Source: Guptibacillus hwajinpoensis (GTDB lineage Bacteria; Bacillota; Bacilli; Bacillales; Guptibacillaceae). From it: DNA of 64,000 nucleotides. The stretch is taken from positions 806,001 through 870,000 of the forward strand of contig NZ_SWFM01000001.1 in assembly GCF_005144865.1 (NCBI RefSeq). The letters are read 5' to 3'. Positions 44,759-53,796 of the stretch are shown here, piece after piece. The notes under the pieces are model-generated. The model was not told the DNA's origin, searched no databases, and saw nothing but the letters and a program-made list of their open reading frames with translations. Made by a program: the position numbers and the translations under genes. Positions within the stretch are counted from its first letter, which is position 1. Every line of letters begins with the position of its first letter.

Positions 44759-45424
44759 ATGAATGAAAAACAATTAGCAGGCGAAAAAGCTGCGAGTTAT
44801 ATTCAGGATGGAATGGTTGTTGGGCTTGGGACAGGCAGTACGGTCTATTGGACGATACTCAAAATTGCTGAGATGGTTCAGAATGGCTTATCCATAAAAG
44901 GAGTTCCTACTTCCAAAGAAACTGAAAAACTTGCGCAAGAGCATGGCATTTCGCTAATTCCCTTAGAAGAAGTTACATCAATTGATTTAACAATTGACGG
45001 CGCTGACGAATTGAACGATGAGCTCACATTAATTAAAGGTGGAGGCGGTGCATTGTTGCGCGAGAAAATTATTGCCTACCACTCTACACATATGATTGTT
45101 GTGGCAGATTCAAGCAAGGTTGTGTCAGAACTCGGAAGGTTCCCTTTACCTGTAGAGGTTGTACCATTCAGTCATCAAAAAACCCTGGAAGTTTTACGTG
45201 AAATGGGCTGTCAACCTTTATTACGTAAGCAAAACAATTCGGTATACTTAACCGATAACGGAAATTATATCGTAGATTGCGCATTTGAGAGTATACCTTA
45301 TCCCTCCACCTTACACGATCGAATCAATCAGATTCCTGGCGTTGTTGATAATGGTTTATTTATTGGATATGCAGAGAAAGCGATCATAGGTAAAGGAAGC
45401 ACTATTACCTATTTAGAGAAATAG
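44759..45424 (+). CDS. rpiA: Ribose-5-phosphate isomerase A
   Basis: Interconverts ribulose-5-phosphate and ribose-5-phosphate. 221 residues with VGLGTGSTVYW near 21, TIDGADELN (about 77-85, catalytic Asp), KGGGGALLREKI (about 91-102) and VADSSK (115-120). AAAGGAGAG precedes it. With zwf and gnd it completes the oxidative pentose phosphate branch in this 5-kb stretch, apart from the lactonase. Confidence 0.96.
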   Translation: MNEKQLAGEKAASYIQDGMVVGLGTGSTVYWTILKIAEMVQNGLSIKGVPTSKETEKLAQEHGISLIPLEEVTSIDLTIDGADELNDELTLIKGGGGALLREKIIAYHSTHMIVVADSSKVVSELGRFPLPVEVVPFSHQKTLEVLREMGCQPLLRKQNNSVYLTDNGNYIVDCAFESIPYPSTLHDRINQIPGVVDNGLFIGYAEKAIIGKGSTITYLEK

Positions 45425-45426
45425 GA

Positions 45427-45454
45427 AAAGCCCGGCGTATAAATGCCGGGCTTT
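45427..45454 (+). terminator. Terminator of rpiA
   Basis: AAAGCCCGGC/GCCGGGCTTT, ten pairs with an 8-nt loop, followed by CATCTTTTTAT. Confidence 0.92.
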
Positions 45455-45497
45455 CATCTTTTTATTTGGCTTTTTCGTAGACATTGTTGTTATAGCG

Positions 45498-45585
45498 AGT
45501 TAATTTCCGCTCCAATTAGCTAAGTGTGGTTTTTTATTCAATAATTGTTTCAAAAGCAACAATCTTTTAGAAAAGAGCCTTTGGA
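45498..45585 (+). repeat. Left arm of the dispersed repeat
   Basis: GTTAATTTCCGCTCCAATTAGC followed by AAAAGCAACAATCTTTTAGAAAAGAGCC matches the left arm of the copy at 5915. The GC-rich core is absent. Confidence 0.65.
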
Positions 45586-45594
45586 CGTGAGGTT

Positions 45595-46029
45595 TTATTT
45601 AATAATTAGAACGGGACAATGAGAACGTTGAAGTACTGCATGACTTACGCTTCCGAGAAACCACTCTCTTAAACCGTTTAAACCCCTGCTACCCATAATA
45701 ATAAGGTCACGCTCATGTTCATCGGCATACTTCACAATTTCGTTGCCTGGATTTCCTTCCAGTACCATTGTCCGTACGACATGATTTGGGAGCTGTTCAT
45801 GAAGCTCCTCACTTATTTCTTTCAACAAGTCGACCGCTTCTTTTCTTAATTCATTTAAAATGCTCGCATAAACAACAGCTGAGCTGATTTGGGCTGTAGG
45901 ATTTAATGCTGTAACCACATCAATTTGAAGAGTGGGGTTTTCCTTTGCCATTGCAACTGCTTCATTGAGGGCCTTCATACTCAAGTCAGATCCATCAAAT
46001 GCAACTAGGACGTTAGTGTACTTTCTCAT
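45595..46029 (-). CDS. Universal stress protein UspA family
   Basis: A 144-residue nucleotide-binding stress protein. The start VLVAFDGSDLSMKA and the C-terminal GSRGLNGLREWFLGSVSHAVLQRSHCPVLIIK match the family; the G-x2-G-x9-GS ATP-binding motif is present (about 112-126). A hypothetical role in stress survival is from the family. Confidence 0.93.
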   Translation of the reverse strand: MRKYTNVLVAFDGSDLSMKALNEAVAMAKENPTLQIDVVTALNPTAQISSAVVYASILNELRKEAVDLLKEISEELHEQLPNHVVRTMVLEGNPGNEIVKYADEHERDLIIMGSRGLNGLREWFLGSVSHAVLQRSHCPVLIIK

Positions 46030-46095
46030 TACAACACTCCCCCTTCCCTATTATACTTTCATTATAACACGATTAGAGGATAAGACATTGTAGTG

Positions 46096-47394
46096 CTAAT
46101 CACTGATAGACTTTTCTTCCCGCTTCTTTCTATTCATGATTTGCTCCGTAACAATCGCTGTAATCGAGCCTAGAATTAATCCATTATTTAAAAGCGATGC
46201 TGTAAGGGGTGGTGCATTCTGAAAGGCTTCAGGAGGAATAAACATTGTTCCTATTCCGACCATGAAGGAAATACCTATGACAAATGATTTACCTTCAGAA
46301 TGATCTTTCTTAAACTCATTGAACGCAATTCCAACCATATTCACAAATACGATAAAGATAACGGCATAACCAACAGGTTCAGGTAATGCTGCAAAAAATG
46401 CCATCAGTGCCGGAAACAGGCTTATGATAATTATAAAACCACTTCCGACTATAAACGGAAGCCTCCGCTTTAATCCTGTAGTCATAATGAAACCTGCTGC
46501 TCCAGAGATCGGAACACTTCCAACTGCAGAAAAAACACCTCCGAGTAGCTGATTAATACCAGATACAAAGCCAGCTTGGCGATATCTGCCCATTGGCTTC
46601 GTGTTCGAAAGTCTAGCTAGAACTTCTTCAACAACTCGAATGCTTGCGATCATATTCGTTAATAGCAATAGTGTCACAAGTGCAGCTGTAACAATCATCC
46701 CAGAATTCCATTCAGGAAAACCGAACGCAAAAATTTCTGGAAGCTGAACAAATCCTCCTTCAGGAACCGTAACAGGCTTCGCTAAACCTAGAATTGCAAA
46801 AAGAATCCATCCTATTATTAATATAATTAAAATCGAATATTGCTGGATAATCGCTGGCATCGAACGTGAGAACCAGATCGATACGAGAACAAGAAATAGG
46901 GACAACCCTGCTATTCTAAGATCAATTCCCTCTTTTAAATAACCTACTCCCATCATGCCATTTAGAAAGGATCCGCTCAGCTGTGCAACAAGTAAGAGAA
47001 GATAAATTCCTGTTACAACTGGCGTGAACAATCGAGACAGTCTCTCCACCATTCCCAATGCGCTTAATAGAATAAAAATCAGTCCACTTGCAATCATAGC
47101 AAGCTCAAGGGCTTGTAACGTCTCCATTTTCGAACCAAACAGTGCTGAACTTAACCCTGCATAAAGGACAAACACTCCCCACCATAGTCCCGCAGGTCCT
47201 TCGTTAATTGGTAAGCGGTGTCCAAGCGTTGCTTGAAGAATAGCTGCTACCCCAAGTACAAACATCGTTCTTTGCACAAAGCCTGCCGCCATTGCTGGAT
47301 CCAACTGGAATAAGCTTGCGATGGCAACCGGTGCTACAATTGATCCTGCAATCATAAAAACTGCCCATTGAAGAGCCGATAACGTATTACGCAT
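46096..47394 (-). CDS. NCS2 family purine/pyrimidine permease
   Basis: A 432-residue transporter with about 12 membrane segments (started at 47394 with AAGAAGG). NEGPAGLWWGVFVLYAG near 62 and GAVGSVPISGAAGFIMTTG-like residues are NCS2 (UraA/PbuX/PucJ) motifs. It imports a nucleobase, probably a xanthine or uracil type; the ligand is inferred. It is divergent from the AzgA-type permease. Confidence 0.85.
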   Translation of the reverse strand: MRNTLSALQWAVFMIAGSIVAPVAIASLFQLDPAMAAGFVQRTMFVLGVAAILQATLGHRLPINEGPAGLWWGVFVLYAGLSSALFGSKMETLQALELAMIASGLIFILLSALGMVERLSRLFTPVVTGIYLLLLVAQLSGSFLNGMMGVGYLKEGIDLRIAGLSLFLVLVSIWFSRSMPAIIQQYSILIILIIGWILFAILGLAKPVTVPEGGFVQLPEIFAFGFPEWNSGMIVTAALVTLLLLTNMIASIRVVEEVLARLSNTKPMGRYRQAGFVSGINQLLGGVFSAVGSVPISGAAGFIMTTGLKRRLPFIVGSGFIIIISLFPALMAFFAALPEPVGYAVIFIVFVNMVGIAFNEFKKDHSEGKSFVIGISFMVGIGTMFIPPEAFQNAPPLTASLLNNGLILGSITAIVTEQIMNRKKREEKSISD

Positions 47395-47581
47395 AGAAAA
47401 GCCTTCTTTCATCCATACAAATTATGTACCTTTCTTAATTTTAACAAAGGGACGTAAAGCGGTCATTACGTTTTTTTCCACTATAAAAAAACACATTGCT
47501 CTGATATACTAATTTATTGGTGATTTGATTTCGATCAAATACACGGGTGGGAGAGGGAAACACAAGTAAGAAGGGAATAAA

Positions 47582-48856
47582 GTGAAAAAGAAAATTGATT
47601 TTGATTTTCAGGCTCACGATACTTCACTGAAGAAAGAAATTCTTGCAGGCATTACATCATTTTTTACAATTGTTTATATCGCAGCAGTAAACGCGTCAAT
47701 CCTTGCTGATGCAGGAATTCCTTTCGAAGCAGGAATGATTGCAACTGTCCTGACGTCAGTGGTCGGCTGCCTGTTAATTGGCTTTTATGCAAATGCCCCC
47801 ATAATCCTAGTTCCAGGTATGGGCGTGAATGCATTCTTTACGTATACTATGGTTAAATCGATGGGACTGAGCTGGCAGGTTGCGCTCGCTTCTGTTTTCG
47901 TAGCTGGAGTGCTCTTTGCGATTACAGCTTTTACACCTCTTGCAGGTGTCCTGTCGAAGGCAATACCACGTTCGCTTAAAGAAGCGATAACAGTTGGCAT
48001 TGGGTTATTTCTTACCTTTATTGGACTACAAAAAGGTGGCATCGTTGTTTCAAGTGAATCAACGTTCGTTGAAATGGGAAACTTAGGTTCCGCTCATGTT
48101 ATTGCAGCGCTTGTGACACTGGCATTAGCAGCTATTCTGTTTATTAGAAATGTCAAAGGACACTTTTTGATTAGCATGCTTGCAGGCACAGCTTTAGCAT
48201 GGTCACTTGGACTAATTGAAACAGGGAAACAAGAGAGCTTCTCTTTCTCTTCATACGGATCAGTCTTTGGCGCGATGTCATTCGACGATATTCTTCTCGT
48301 TCCATTCTGGATCGCCACATTCTCAATGGCCATGATCCTAGTGTTCGAGAACATGGGACTCCTTCATGGACTGCTCCCAGATCAATCCAAGTTTGATAAA
48401 TCATACAAAGCGAATGCCATCTCTGCTATATCATCTGGTCTGTTCGGCACAAGCCCTACTGTCTCAACAGTCGAAAGCGCATCTGGTATTTCAGCTGGAG
48501 GTCGAACAGGACTAACATCCATCACAACAGGATTATTGTTCTTAACGTCCCTATTCTTCATTCCGGTTTTTAAGATTATTCCAGACTCAGCCATCGCGCC
48601 TGTACTCATCATAATAGGCGGATTAATGATTACATCGATTCAGAACATCTCACTACAGGATTTCTCCGAAGGATTTCCTGCGTTCTTAATCATCGTCATG
48701 ATCCCCCTAACTTACAGCATCGTAGACGGCATCGCATTCGGCTTCATCGCCTATCCATTCCTCAAAATCGCACTAGGAAAAGCAAAAGAAGTCCCAGTCC
48801 CTATGTACATCATAGCAAGCCTATTCTTCGTAAATTTCTTTTTACATGGGATCTAG
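47582..48856 (+). CDS. NCS2 family permease, AzgA type (adenine/guanine/hypoxanthine)
   Basis: A 424-residue transporter, start GTG with AAGGGAATAAA before it. The N-terminus (KKEILAGITSFFTIVYIAAVNASIL) and the VPGMGVNAFFTYTMV motif near 79 place it in the AzgA/PbuG/PbuO subgroup for purine bases. SPTVSTVESASGISAGGRTGLTS near 297 is the conserved substrate region. The stop codon TAG lies at the junction to the 122-bp repeat array. Confidence 0.9.
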   Translation: MKKKIDFDFQAHDTSLKKEILAGITSFFTIVYIAAVNASILADAGIPFEAGMIATVLTSVVGCLLIGFYANAPIILVPGMGVNAFFTYTMVKSMGLSWQVALASVFVAGVLFAITAFTPLAGVLSKAIPRSLKEAITVGIGLFLTFIGLQKGGIVVSSESTFVEMGNLGSAHVIAALVTLALAAILFIRNVKGHFLISMLAGTALAWSLGLIETGKQESFSFSSYGSVFGAMSFDDILLVPFWIATFSMAMILVFENMGLLHGLLPDQSKFDKSYKANAISAISSGLFGTSPTVSTVESASGISAGGRTGLTSITTGLLFLTSLFFIPVFKIIPDSAIAPVLIIIGGLMITSIQNISLQDFSEGFPAFLIIVMIPLTYSIVDGIAFGFIAYPFLKIALGKAKEVPVPMYIIASLFFVNFFLHGI

Positions 48857-49190
48857 AAAAGCGGAGACGAGCGTTTAGAAACGTAGATATTGGAGCTCTT
48901 GAACTGGAACACGTTCTTTGTGTTCCGGTGAAAGAGTGAAATATCGCAGTTTCTGCGAGTCGCAGCTGGATCTCACGAAAAGCGGAAGTGGCCGATTAGA
49001 CCCGTCAGGCACTGGAACCCTTCAATTTGAACACGGTCTTTGTGTTCGGATTGAAGGGTGAAGTGACAGAGGGTCTGGCCACTGCAGCTGGATCTAACGA
49101 AAAGCGAAAGTGGGCGTTTAGGTCTGACAAGCGCTGGAGCTATTCAATTTGAACACGGTCTTTGTGTTCGGATTGAAGGAAGGCGCCGAT
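48857..49190 (+). repeat. Second array of the 122-bp structured repeats (two full, one truncated)
   Basis: Units begin with AAAAGCGG at 48857 and 48978 and AAAAGCGA at 49100 (period 121-122). They keep the apical AACACG-TCTTTGTGTT arm, while the outer stem and middle arm change and stay mostly paired. The third copy stops after the apical arm and runs into a GCGCCGATTAGCCACGACAAGCG fragment of another unit. It starts directly after the permease stop codon. Confidence 0.9.
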
Positions 49191-49226
49191 TAGCCACGAC
49201 AAGCGTCAATTAAACATCTCTATATA

Positions 49227-49253
49227 AAACCTCCACAAAATTTGTGGAGGTTT
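49227..49253 (+). terminator. Terminator after the repeat array
   Basis: AAACCTCCACAAA/TTTGTGGAGGTTT, a perfect 13-bp stem with a one-base centre; six T residues follow. Confidence 0.9.
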
Positions 49254-49310
49254 TTTCATCTCTGTCTCTAAGCCCATATCTTGTATGATATGATTTCACT
49301 GGTGATGCAA

Positions 49311-50153
49311 ATGTATAAAATAACAGCTTTAATACTCTCTATACTTATATTATCAGGGTGCCAGTATAAATCAGTTATGTTACATAGTCCTTCAACAAAT
49401 AAACCCATTATTAGGAAGATTCCCTCTGACATTCCTTATTCTAAAACACAAATAGCAGAGATCATGGCCTCCTATGACAACCGCAAGCCTTCAGAATGGG
49501 GCGAGCGCGTAACAGGTGTGCTGAATAGCTTTGAAACATCAAAAAAAGAAATCGCATTAACTTTTGATGCGTGTGGCGGTCCACACGGAAGTTCAGTAGA
49601 CGATGAACTCATTACTTATTTAATAAACGAGAAAATTTCATCAACCCTTTTTGTGAACGGACGTTGGATTGATGAGAATACAACACTTTTTAAAAAGCTT
49701 GCAGATAACCCTTTATTTGAAATTCAAAACCATGGTACACACCATTTACCTTTATCAGTAAATGGTCAATCAGCATGGGGCATTACTGGTACTACATCAG
49801 TTGAGGAAGTTGTCGCTGAAATGAAGAAAAATGAGAATAAAATCGCAGAGTATACAGGTACTAAACCAACTCTATTCCGGTCAGGCACGGCATATTATGA
49901 TGATATTGCTGTTGAAATTGCTAATGAACTCGGTATTCAGATTGTAAACTATACTATCTTAGGAGATGCAGGTGCTACTTTTACCAGTGATGAGGTTAAA
50001 CAAGCTCTCATTAAAGCGAAACCTGGTGATATAGCCCTTCTACACATGAATCAACCTGATAGTGGAACAGCAGATGGGCTGCAACAAGCAGTCCCAATTC
50101 TTCAAAAAAAAGGTTACTCTTTTGTGCAACTCCATAACCAAAATTTGCAGTGA
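49311..50153 (+). CDS. Polysaccharide deacetylase lipoprotein
   Basis: 280 residues if started at 49311, which gives a compact lipoprotein signal ending in LILSGC. The NodB domain spans about 85-275: TFDACGG (first Asp), NHGTHHLP (metal His pair) and a late TGLQQAVPILQKKGYSF. The enzyme removes acetyl groups from surface glycans, such as peptidoglycan. The start choice is uncertain because of several ATG codons; the terminator above fits a single-gene unit. Confidence 0.85.
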   Translation: MYKITALILSILILSGCQYKSVMLHSPSTNKPIIRKIPSDIPYSKTQIAEIMASYDNRKPSEWGERVTGVLNSFETSKKEIALTFDACGGPHGSSVDDELITYLINEKISSTLFVNGRWIDENTTLFKKLADNPLFEIQNHGTHHLPLSVNGQSAWGITGTTSVEEVVAEMKKNENKIAEYTGTKPTLFRSGTAYYDDIAVEIANELGIQIVNYTILGDAGATFTSDEVKQALIKAKPGDIALLHMNQPDSGTADGLQQAVPILQKKGYSFVQLHNQNLQ

Positions 50154-50211
50154 TTAAGCTCAAGCTGAAATGGTCACCTTAATAATGATTCATTTAAAGG
50201 GGTGATAAACG

Positions 50212-50337
50212 ATGAGCCAATCCAAAGGACAGCGTGAAAGACAATTCCGTAAACGGAAAGAAGCACAAAATCCTCACGGTAAAATTAAATCATTAGAGCA
50301 ACTTTCTAATGAGACACCTCCAAACAAAACGGAATAG
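50212..50337 (+). CDS. DUF6254-like mini-protein
   Basis: A 41-residue, very basic N-terminus (SKGQRERQFRKRKEAQNPHGK) followed by a KIKSLEQLSNETP tail. AAAGGGGTGATAAACG lies directly before the ATG. The RKxxQNPHGKxKSLxxL pattern recalls the DUF6254 proteins of bacilli. Function is unknown. Confidence 0.7.
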   Translation: MSQSKGQRERQFRKRKEAQNPHGKIKSLEQLSNETPPNKTE

Positions 50338-50344
50338 CTTAAGA

Positions 50345-50400
50345 TTAAACTCCCCTTTTTAAGGGTAAAGTGTTTTTTAGTAAGGTTGAAGGGAGTTTAA
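50345..50400 (+). promoter_or_regulatory. Hairpin that can hide the ribosome site of the HMA-like gene
   Basis: TTAAACTCCC (50345-50354) pairs with GGGAGTTTAA (50391-50400), ten perfect pairs. The 3' strand contains the GGGAG ribosome site for the ATG at 50405. An inner CCTTTTTAAGG region could also fold. This could be a translational switch or part of a leader. Confidence 0.5.
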
Positions 50401-50404
50401 TTTA

Positions 50405-50611
50405 ATGAATGAAATGACAGTATCTGTCTCTGGAATGAAGAGTGAAGATTGTATACAACGAATTGAGTCTGCTCTTCTCTCCTTAAACGGAATAGAACGG
50501 GCACTCGCAGATTTGAAAGAAGAATTGGTAACGATTGTGTATGATGAAGAAGCTGTTGAGGTTTCTGCAATCATGCAAACAATTGAAGAGGCTGGCTATC
50601 AACCAGTATAG
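50405..50611 (+). CDS. HMA-domain protein lacking the first metal Cys
   Basis: 68 residues with a CopZ/HMA ferredoxin-like fold: MTVSVSGMKSEDCIQRIESALLSLNGIERALADL, then a VTIVYDEEAVEVSAIMQTIEEAGY end. The metal site should read GMTCxxC; here it is GMKSEDC, so only the second Cys remains. It may bind a different ligand or be a regulatory relative. GGGAG precedes it. Confidence 0.75.
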   Translation: MNEMTVSVSGMKSEDCIQRIESALLSLNGIERALADLKEELVTIVYDEEAVEVSAIMQTIEEAGYQPV

Positions 50612-50618
50612 AGCATTT

Positions 50619-50645
50619 GAGCCTGCAGTTGCAGGCTCTTTTTTT
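50619..50645 (+). terminator. Terminator of the HMA-like gene
   Basis: GAGCCTGCA/TGCAGGCTC stem, then seven T residues. Confidence 0.93.
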
Positions 50646-50770
50646 CTGTTCCACAATCACACTTTTTTCTACAAAAAAACATTGAAAATTTTCCATAAAC
50701 ATTCAATCTTCGCGTTTTGAGGATGGTAAGGTATAGCTATAAGGATATGTAGATGAAAGGGGTGCAGTAA

Positions 50771-51577
50771 GTGGATCAATCCCAATTTAAAATTGGTGAA
50801 ACCTTATTCATTACTCCAAATAACAATTCGAAATCGTTTTCTATAGATGAGTATGAAGACGTACTCAAAGAACTTGCAACACTTTCTTATGAGAATAAAA
50901 AACTCACAATGGTGAATCAACTCGTAGCGGGCTTAGCACATGAAATTCGAAATCCATTAACCATCATGAAAGGTTTTCTCCAACTGATAAAACCTGATTT
51001 AGATCGATTGCAAAAAAGTGATATCGCTGATCTCCTTCTCTCAGAAATCCATCGAACAAATGGGTTAATTGAAGAGTTTCTGAATGTAGCACGCCCAAAG
51101 GAGCAGACGTTAGAAAAAATTAGTATTGTCCCCTTCTTAAGGAACATCTTGCTCTTATATCAAAGTGAAGCTACATTAAACCAATGTACGTTATCTACTA
51201 ACCTAAACAATCTTTCTCAGCCCTTCTTTGTCATGATTGATCCTGGACAGTTGAAACAAGTGATTCTCAATATGATCAAAAACAGTATAGAAGCGATACG
51301 ATGTGCAGATCAAGAGAATGGCGCAATTTCGTTATCAGTTTTTAGACGATTGCATACTATTGATATCCATATTCGTGACAATGGTAGCGGAATGGATGAC
51401 ACGACTAAGTCCAAGCTATTTCAACCTTTTTTTACAACAAAGAAGAAAGGAACAGGTCTAGGCCTATTCCTTTGCAAGCAAATTATTCAAAATCATCGAG
51501 GTACAATAAAGGTAAAAAGCAGTCCCATGCTCGGAACTACTTTTTTAATCCAGCTTCCTATAGTTTCAGCAGATTAA
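50771..51577 (+). CDS. Soluble histidine kinase, HisKA and ATPase only
   Basis: 268 residues with no membrane segment and no PAS domain. The H-box is LAHEIRNPLTIMKGFLQL (His around residue 58), followed by NSIEAI, DNGSGM and GTGLGLF ATPase motifs. The ~35 residues before the H-box have no recognisable sensor. The H-box matches sporulation kinases. It starts at GTG, with GAAAGGGG before it. It is an orphan: no response regulator lies next to it. Its stop codon overlaps that of the opposing gene (TTAA). Confidence 0.88.
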   Translation: MDQSQFKIGETLFITPNNNSKSFSIDEYEDVLKELATLSYENKKLTMVNQLVAGLAHEIRNPLTIMKGFLQLIKPDLDRLQKSDIADLLLSEIHRTNGLIEEFLNVARPKEQTLEKISIVPFLRNILLLYQSEATLNQCTLSTNLNNLSQPFFVMIDPGQLKQVILNMIKNSIEAIRCADQENGAISLSVFRRLHTIDIHIRDNGSGMDDTTKSKLFQPFFTTKKKGTGLGLFLCKQIIQNHRGTIKVKSSPMLGTTFLIQLPIVSAD

Positions 51578-52428
51578 AACCCGATTTGATTACTTTCTTC
51601 CGTTGTTACACCATTTCTTCTTTTATGAAGAAGAGCATTAACTTCTCCACCAACAAGAAGAATGATGCCGGTTAAATAGAACCATAACATAAGAATAATC
51701 ACTCCACCAAGGCTACCATATGTTGCTGAATAATTTCCGAAGTTGCTTACATAGAAAGAAAATGCCAAGGAAATAATCTGCCAACCAATTGTAGCGACAA
51801 TCGCACCAACAAAAACCTCCTTAAATGGAAAATTCTTATTTGGAGCAAAATGGTAGAGCGCCGCTAGTATGCTTGCCATAATAGCAACAGCTAGCACCCA
51901 ACGAAGTACTCTGAAAAGTATCTCAGTTGATTCAGGTAAATTTAGTGCTGTTGTCATCTCGTTAATAATGACATCACCAAATACTGGTAGGACAAGAGTT
52001 ACAATAAATACAAGTATAAATCCAATTGTAAGAAGAATTGATAACAGACGAGCCTTAATGAAAGATCTTGTTTCATCAACATCGTATGCCAGATTAAGAG
52101 CTCTCATAAGAGCCATCATACCATTTGAAGCAGACCACAGCGTTCCAAGAATACCTACCGTTAATAGACCTCCCTGAGGTTCGCTAATAATCGATATTAC
52201 GTTATCCTGCAAAATGCTTCCGATTTCTCCTGGTGCATATTTAGTAAGAAAATCGATAGCTTGTTGCTTGTCAATCGACAGGTATGGAAGAATCGATAAC
52301 ACTAATATTAATAGAGGAAAGATAGAGAGCATGAAATAGTAAGCAAGCTCAGCAGCAAGACTCGTAACACGATCCTCTCCAATCTCTTTCCCTAACTTCT
52401 TTGCAAATGAAATTCCAGTCATTAGCAT
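51574..52428 (-). CDS. YihY/BrkB family membrane protein
   Basis: 284 residues with six membrane segments. The N-terminus with a LAAELAYYFMLSIFPLLILVL segment near 24 and WSASNGMMALMRALNLAYDVDETRSF near 98 are the BrkB/YihY family blocks. The role (transport or envelope biogenesis) is not established. AAGGAG precedes the ATG. Confidence 0.88.
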   Translation of the reverse strand: MLMTGISFAKKLGKEIGEDRVTSLAAELAYYFMLSIFPLLILVLSILPYLSIDKQQAIDFLTKYAPGEIGSILQDNVISIISEPQGGLLTVGILGTLWSASNGMMALMRALNLAYDVDETRSFIKARLLSILLTIGFILVFIVTLVLPVFGDVIINEMTTALNLPESTEILFRVLRWVLAVAIMASILAALYHFAPNKNFPFKEVFVGAIVATIGWQIISLAFSFYVSNFGNYSATYGSLGGVIILMLWFYLTGIILLVGGEVNALLHKRRNGVTTEESNQIGF

Positions 52429-52554
52429 TATTCTCCTTTCTTAGTTCTCTTATTCCCTTCCCCTAATAGCTTTTAGGTAATCGTGAAAAAGAAAGGTCTT
52501 TCCTAGAAAGTTGTTGTTTTTTGAAAGAGGTTTTGGATTAAAAAACCACATTTA

Positions 52555-52690
52555 GCTGATTGGAGCGGAAGGTACTCGACTCCTGCGGGATTAGCGGGAC
52601 AGGTGAGACCCCACAGGCGCGCCTTAAGCGCGCCGAGGAGGCTCACCGCCCGCCCCGCGGAAAGCGAGCATCCTGGAGCGGAAATCAATC
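52555..52690. repeat. Dispersed repeat, GC-rich core copy
   Basis: ATTGGAGCGGAAGGTACTCG, CTCCTGCGGGATTAGCGGG, a GGCGCGCC/GGCGCGC-rich hairpin, GAGGAGGCTCA and CATCCTGGAGCGGAAATC repeat the order of the copy at 5915. It fills most of the 330-bp gap; nothing else is seen apart from the LCP terminator. Confidence 0.8.
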
Positions 52691-52724
52691 AACACTTAAA
52701 GAAACATGGTCTAAGAAAACAGCA

Positions 52725-52754
52725 AAAAAGCAGACTCTCAAGAGTCTGCTTTTT
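52725..52754 (-). terminator. Terminator of the LCP gene
   Basis: AAAAAGCAGACTCT/AGAGTCTGCTTTTT with a two-base centre. It lies four bases from the stop of the LCP gene. Confidence 0.92.
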
Positions 52755-52758
52755 CATC

Positions 52759-53796
52759 CTATGGTGTTGTTTCAGTTTCTTGATCGTCCATCGCATTCAT
52801 TTGATCGTTTTGTTCAACCATCTGATCAGTTAAATTCAAATGACTTTGCAACTCTGTTTTAGCTGTCGTTAATGACTGATTGTCTAATTGAAAATAATAG
52901 GTTGAACCTGGCTGATAATCATACCCTGTTAACTGAAGCTGTTCAATTGAATCTAATTTAGAAATGAATGGGTATAAACCAAGCGCTTCTCTAAAAGTAA
53001 AGCTCATTGTAAGGTTTTCACCAATTCGATCAACAACATCACCGTATTTAGGAACAGATGAAAGTGAGCTTACTTTATCAATAGCTGCTGTAATGACTTC
53101 CATTTGTCGTTGACCTCGTTTTAAATCAGAATCCGCTTTTCTTGTCCTAGCAAATGCTAAGGCCTCTTTCCCATTCAACGTTTGTTCCCCTACTTCAAGG
53201 TCGATTTTTCCTTTTGACTCTTTGTAGAGTTGATCAGCAATCAATTGTTCTTTAATCGTTATATCGATTCCACCGAGTTCGTCAATAACCGTTTTAAATG
53301 CTTTGAAATTCACTCGAACGACCTGATCAATTGGAATCCCCAGCAATCCTTCTACTGTTTTGAGTGTTAAATCAATACCACCATATGCATGAGCATGTGT
53401 AATCTTGTCCATGCCCCTTCCAGGAATTTCTACATATGAATCTCTAGGAATGCTTAGAAGTTTCATCGATTTATCATCCTGATTAAACGTGGCAACCATA
53501 ATCGCGTCACTTCGTCCATTTGATGAATCTTTTGTATCATCAACACCTAACAATAGCACTGAAAAGTGATCTTTCCCCATGTCAACAGCGCTATTTCTTA
53601 GATCTGATTGATTTCCACGAGTAGGCTGCATCATAGATTGATCGGAAACGCTCGACACTTTATAGTAAAGATAACCACCGTAGCCAGCAATACCTACGAT
53701 CGTAAATAATAGAATAAATAACGTTATTCGCAATAAGCTTCGTTTCTTCTTTGGTTTATATCGACTTTGACGGTTCGACGTAATTTCTTCACTCAT
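52759..53796 (-). CDS. LytR-CpsA-Psr (LCP) family protein
   Basis: 345 residues. A cytoplasmic basic start, one membrane segment (about 22-46), then the LCP domain: LLLGVDDTKDSSNGRSDAIMVATF near 85, LSIPRDSYVEIPG, LGGIDI, GKEALAFARTRKADSDLKRGQRQ. The Arg residues and Asp of these motifs bind the polyprenyl phosphate. The enzyme attaches teichoic acid or other polymers to peptidoglycan. The tail is Gln/Asp-rich. Confidence 0.94.
   Translation of the reverse strand: MSEEITSNRQSRYKPKKKRSLLRITLFILLFTIVGIAGYGGYLYYKVSSVSDQSMMQPTRGNQSDLRNSAVDMGKDHFSVLLLGVDDTKDSSNGRSDAIMVATFNQDDKSMKLLSIPRDSYVEIPGRGMDKITHAHAYGGIDLTLKTVEGLLGIPIDQVVRVNFKAFKTVIDELGGIDITIKEQLIADQLYKESKGKIDLEVGEQTLNGKEALAFARTRKADSDLKRGQRQMEVITAAIDKVSSLSSVPKYGDVVDRIGENLTMSFTFREALGLYPFISKLDSIEQLQLTGYDYQPGSTYYFQLDNQSLTTAKTELQSHLNLTDQMVEQNDQMNAMDDQETETTP

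Noticed and set aside
49281..49310. Upstream ATG codons as start of the deacetylase
   Set aside because: They would add a polar stretch before the signal peptide; the ATG at 49311 gives a normal lipoprotein signal. Not fully excluded.
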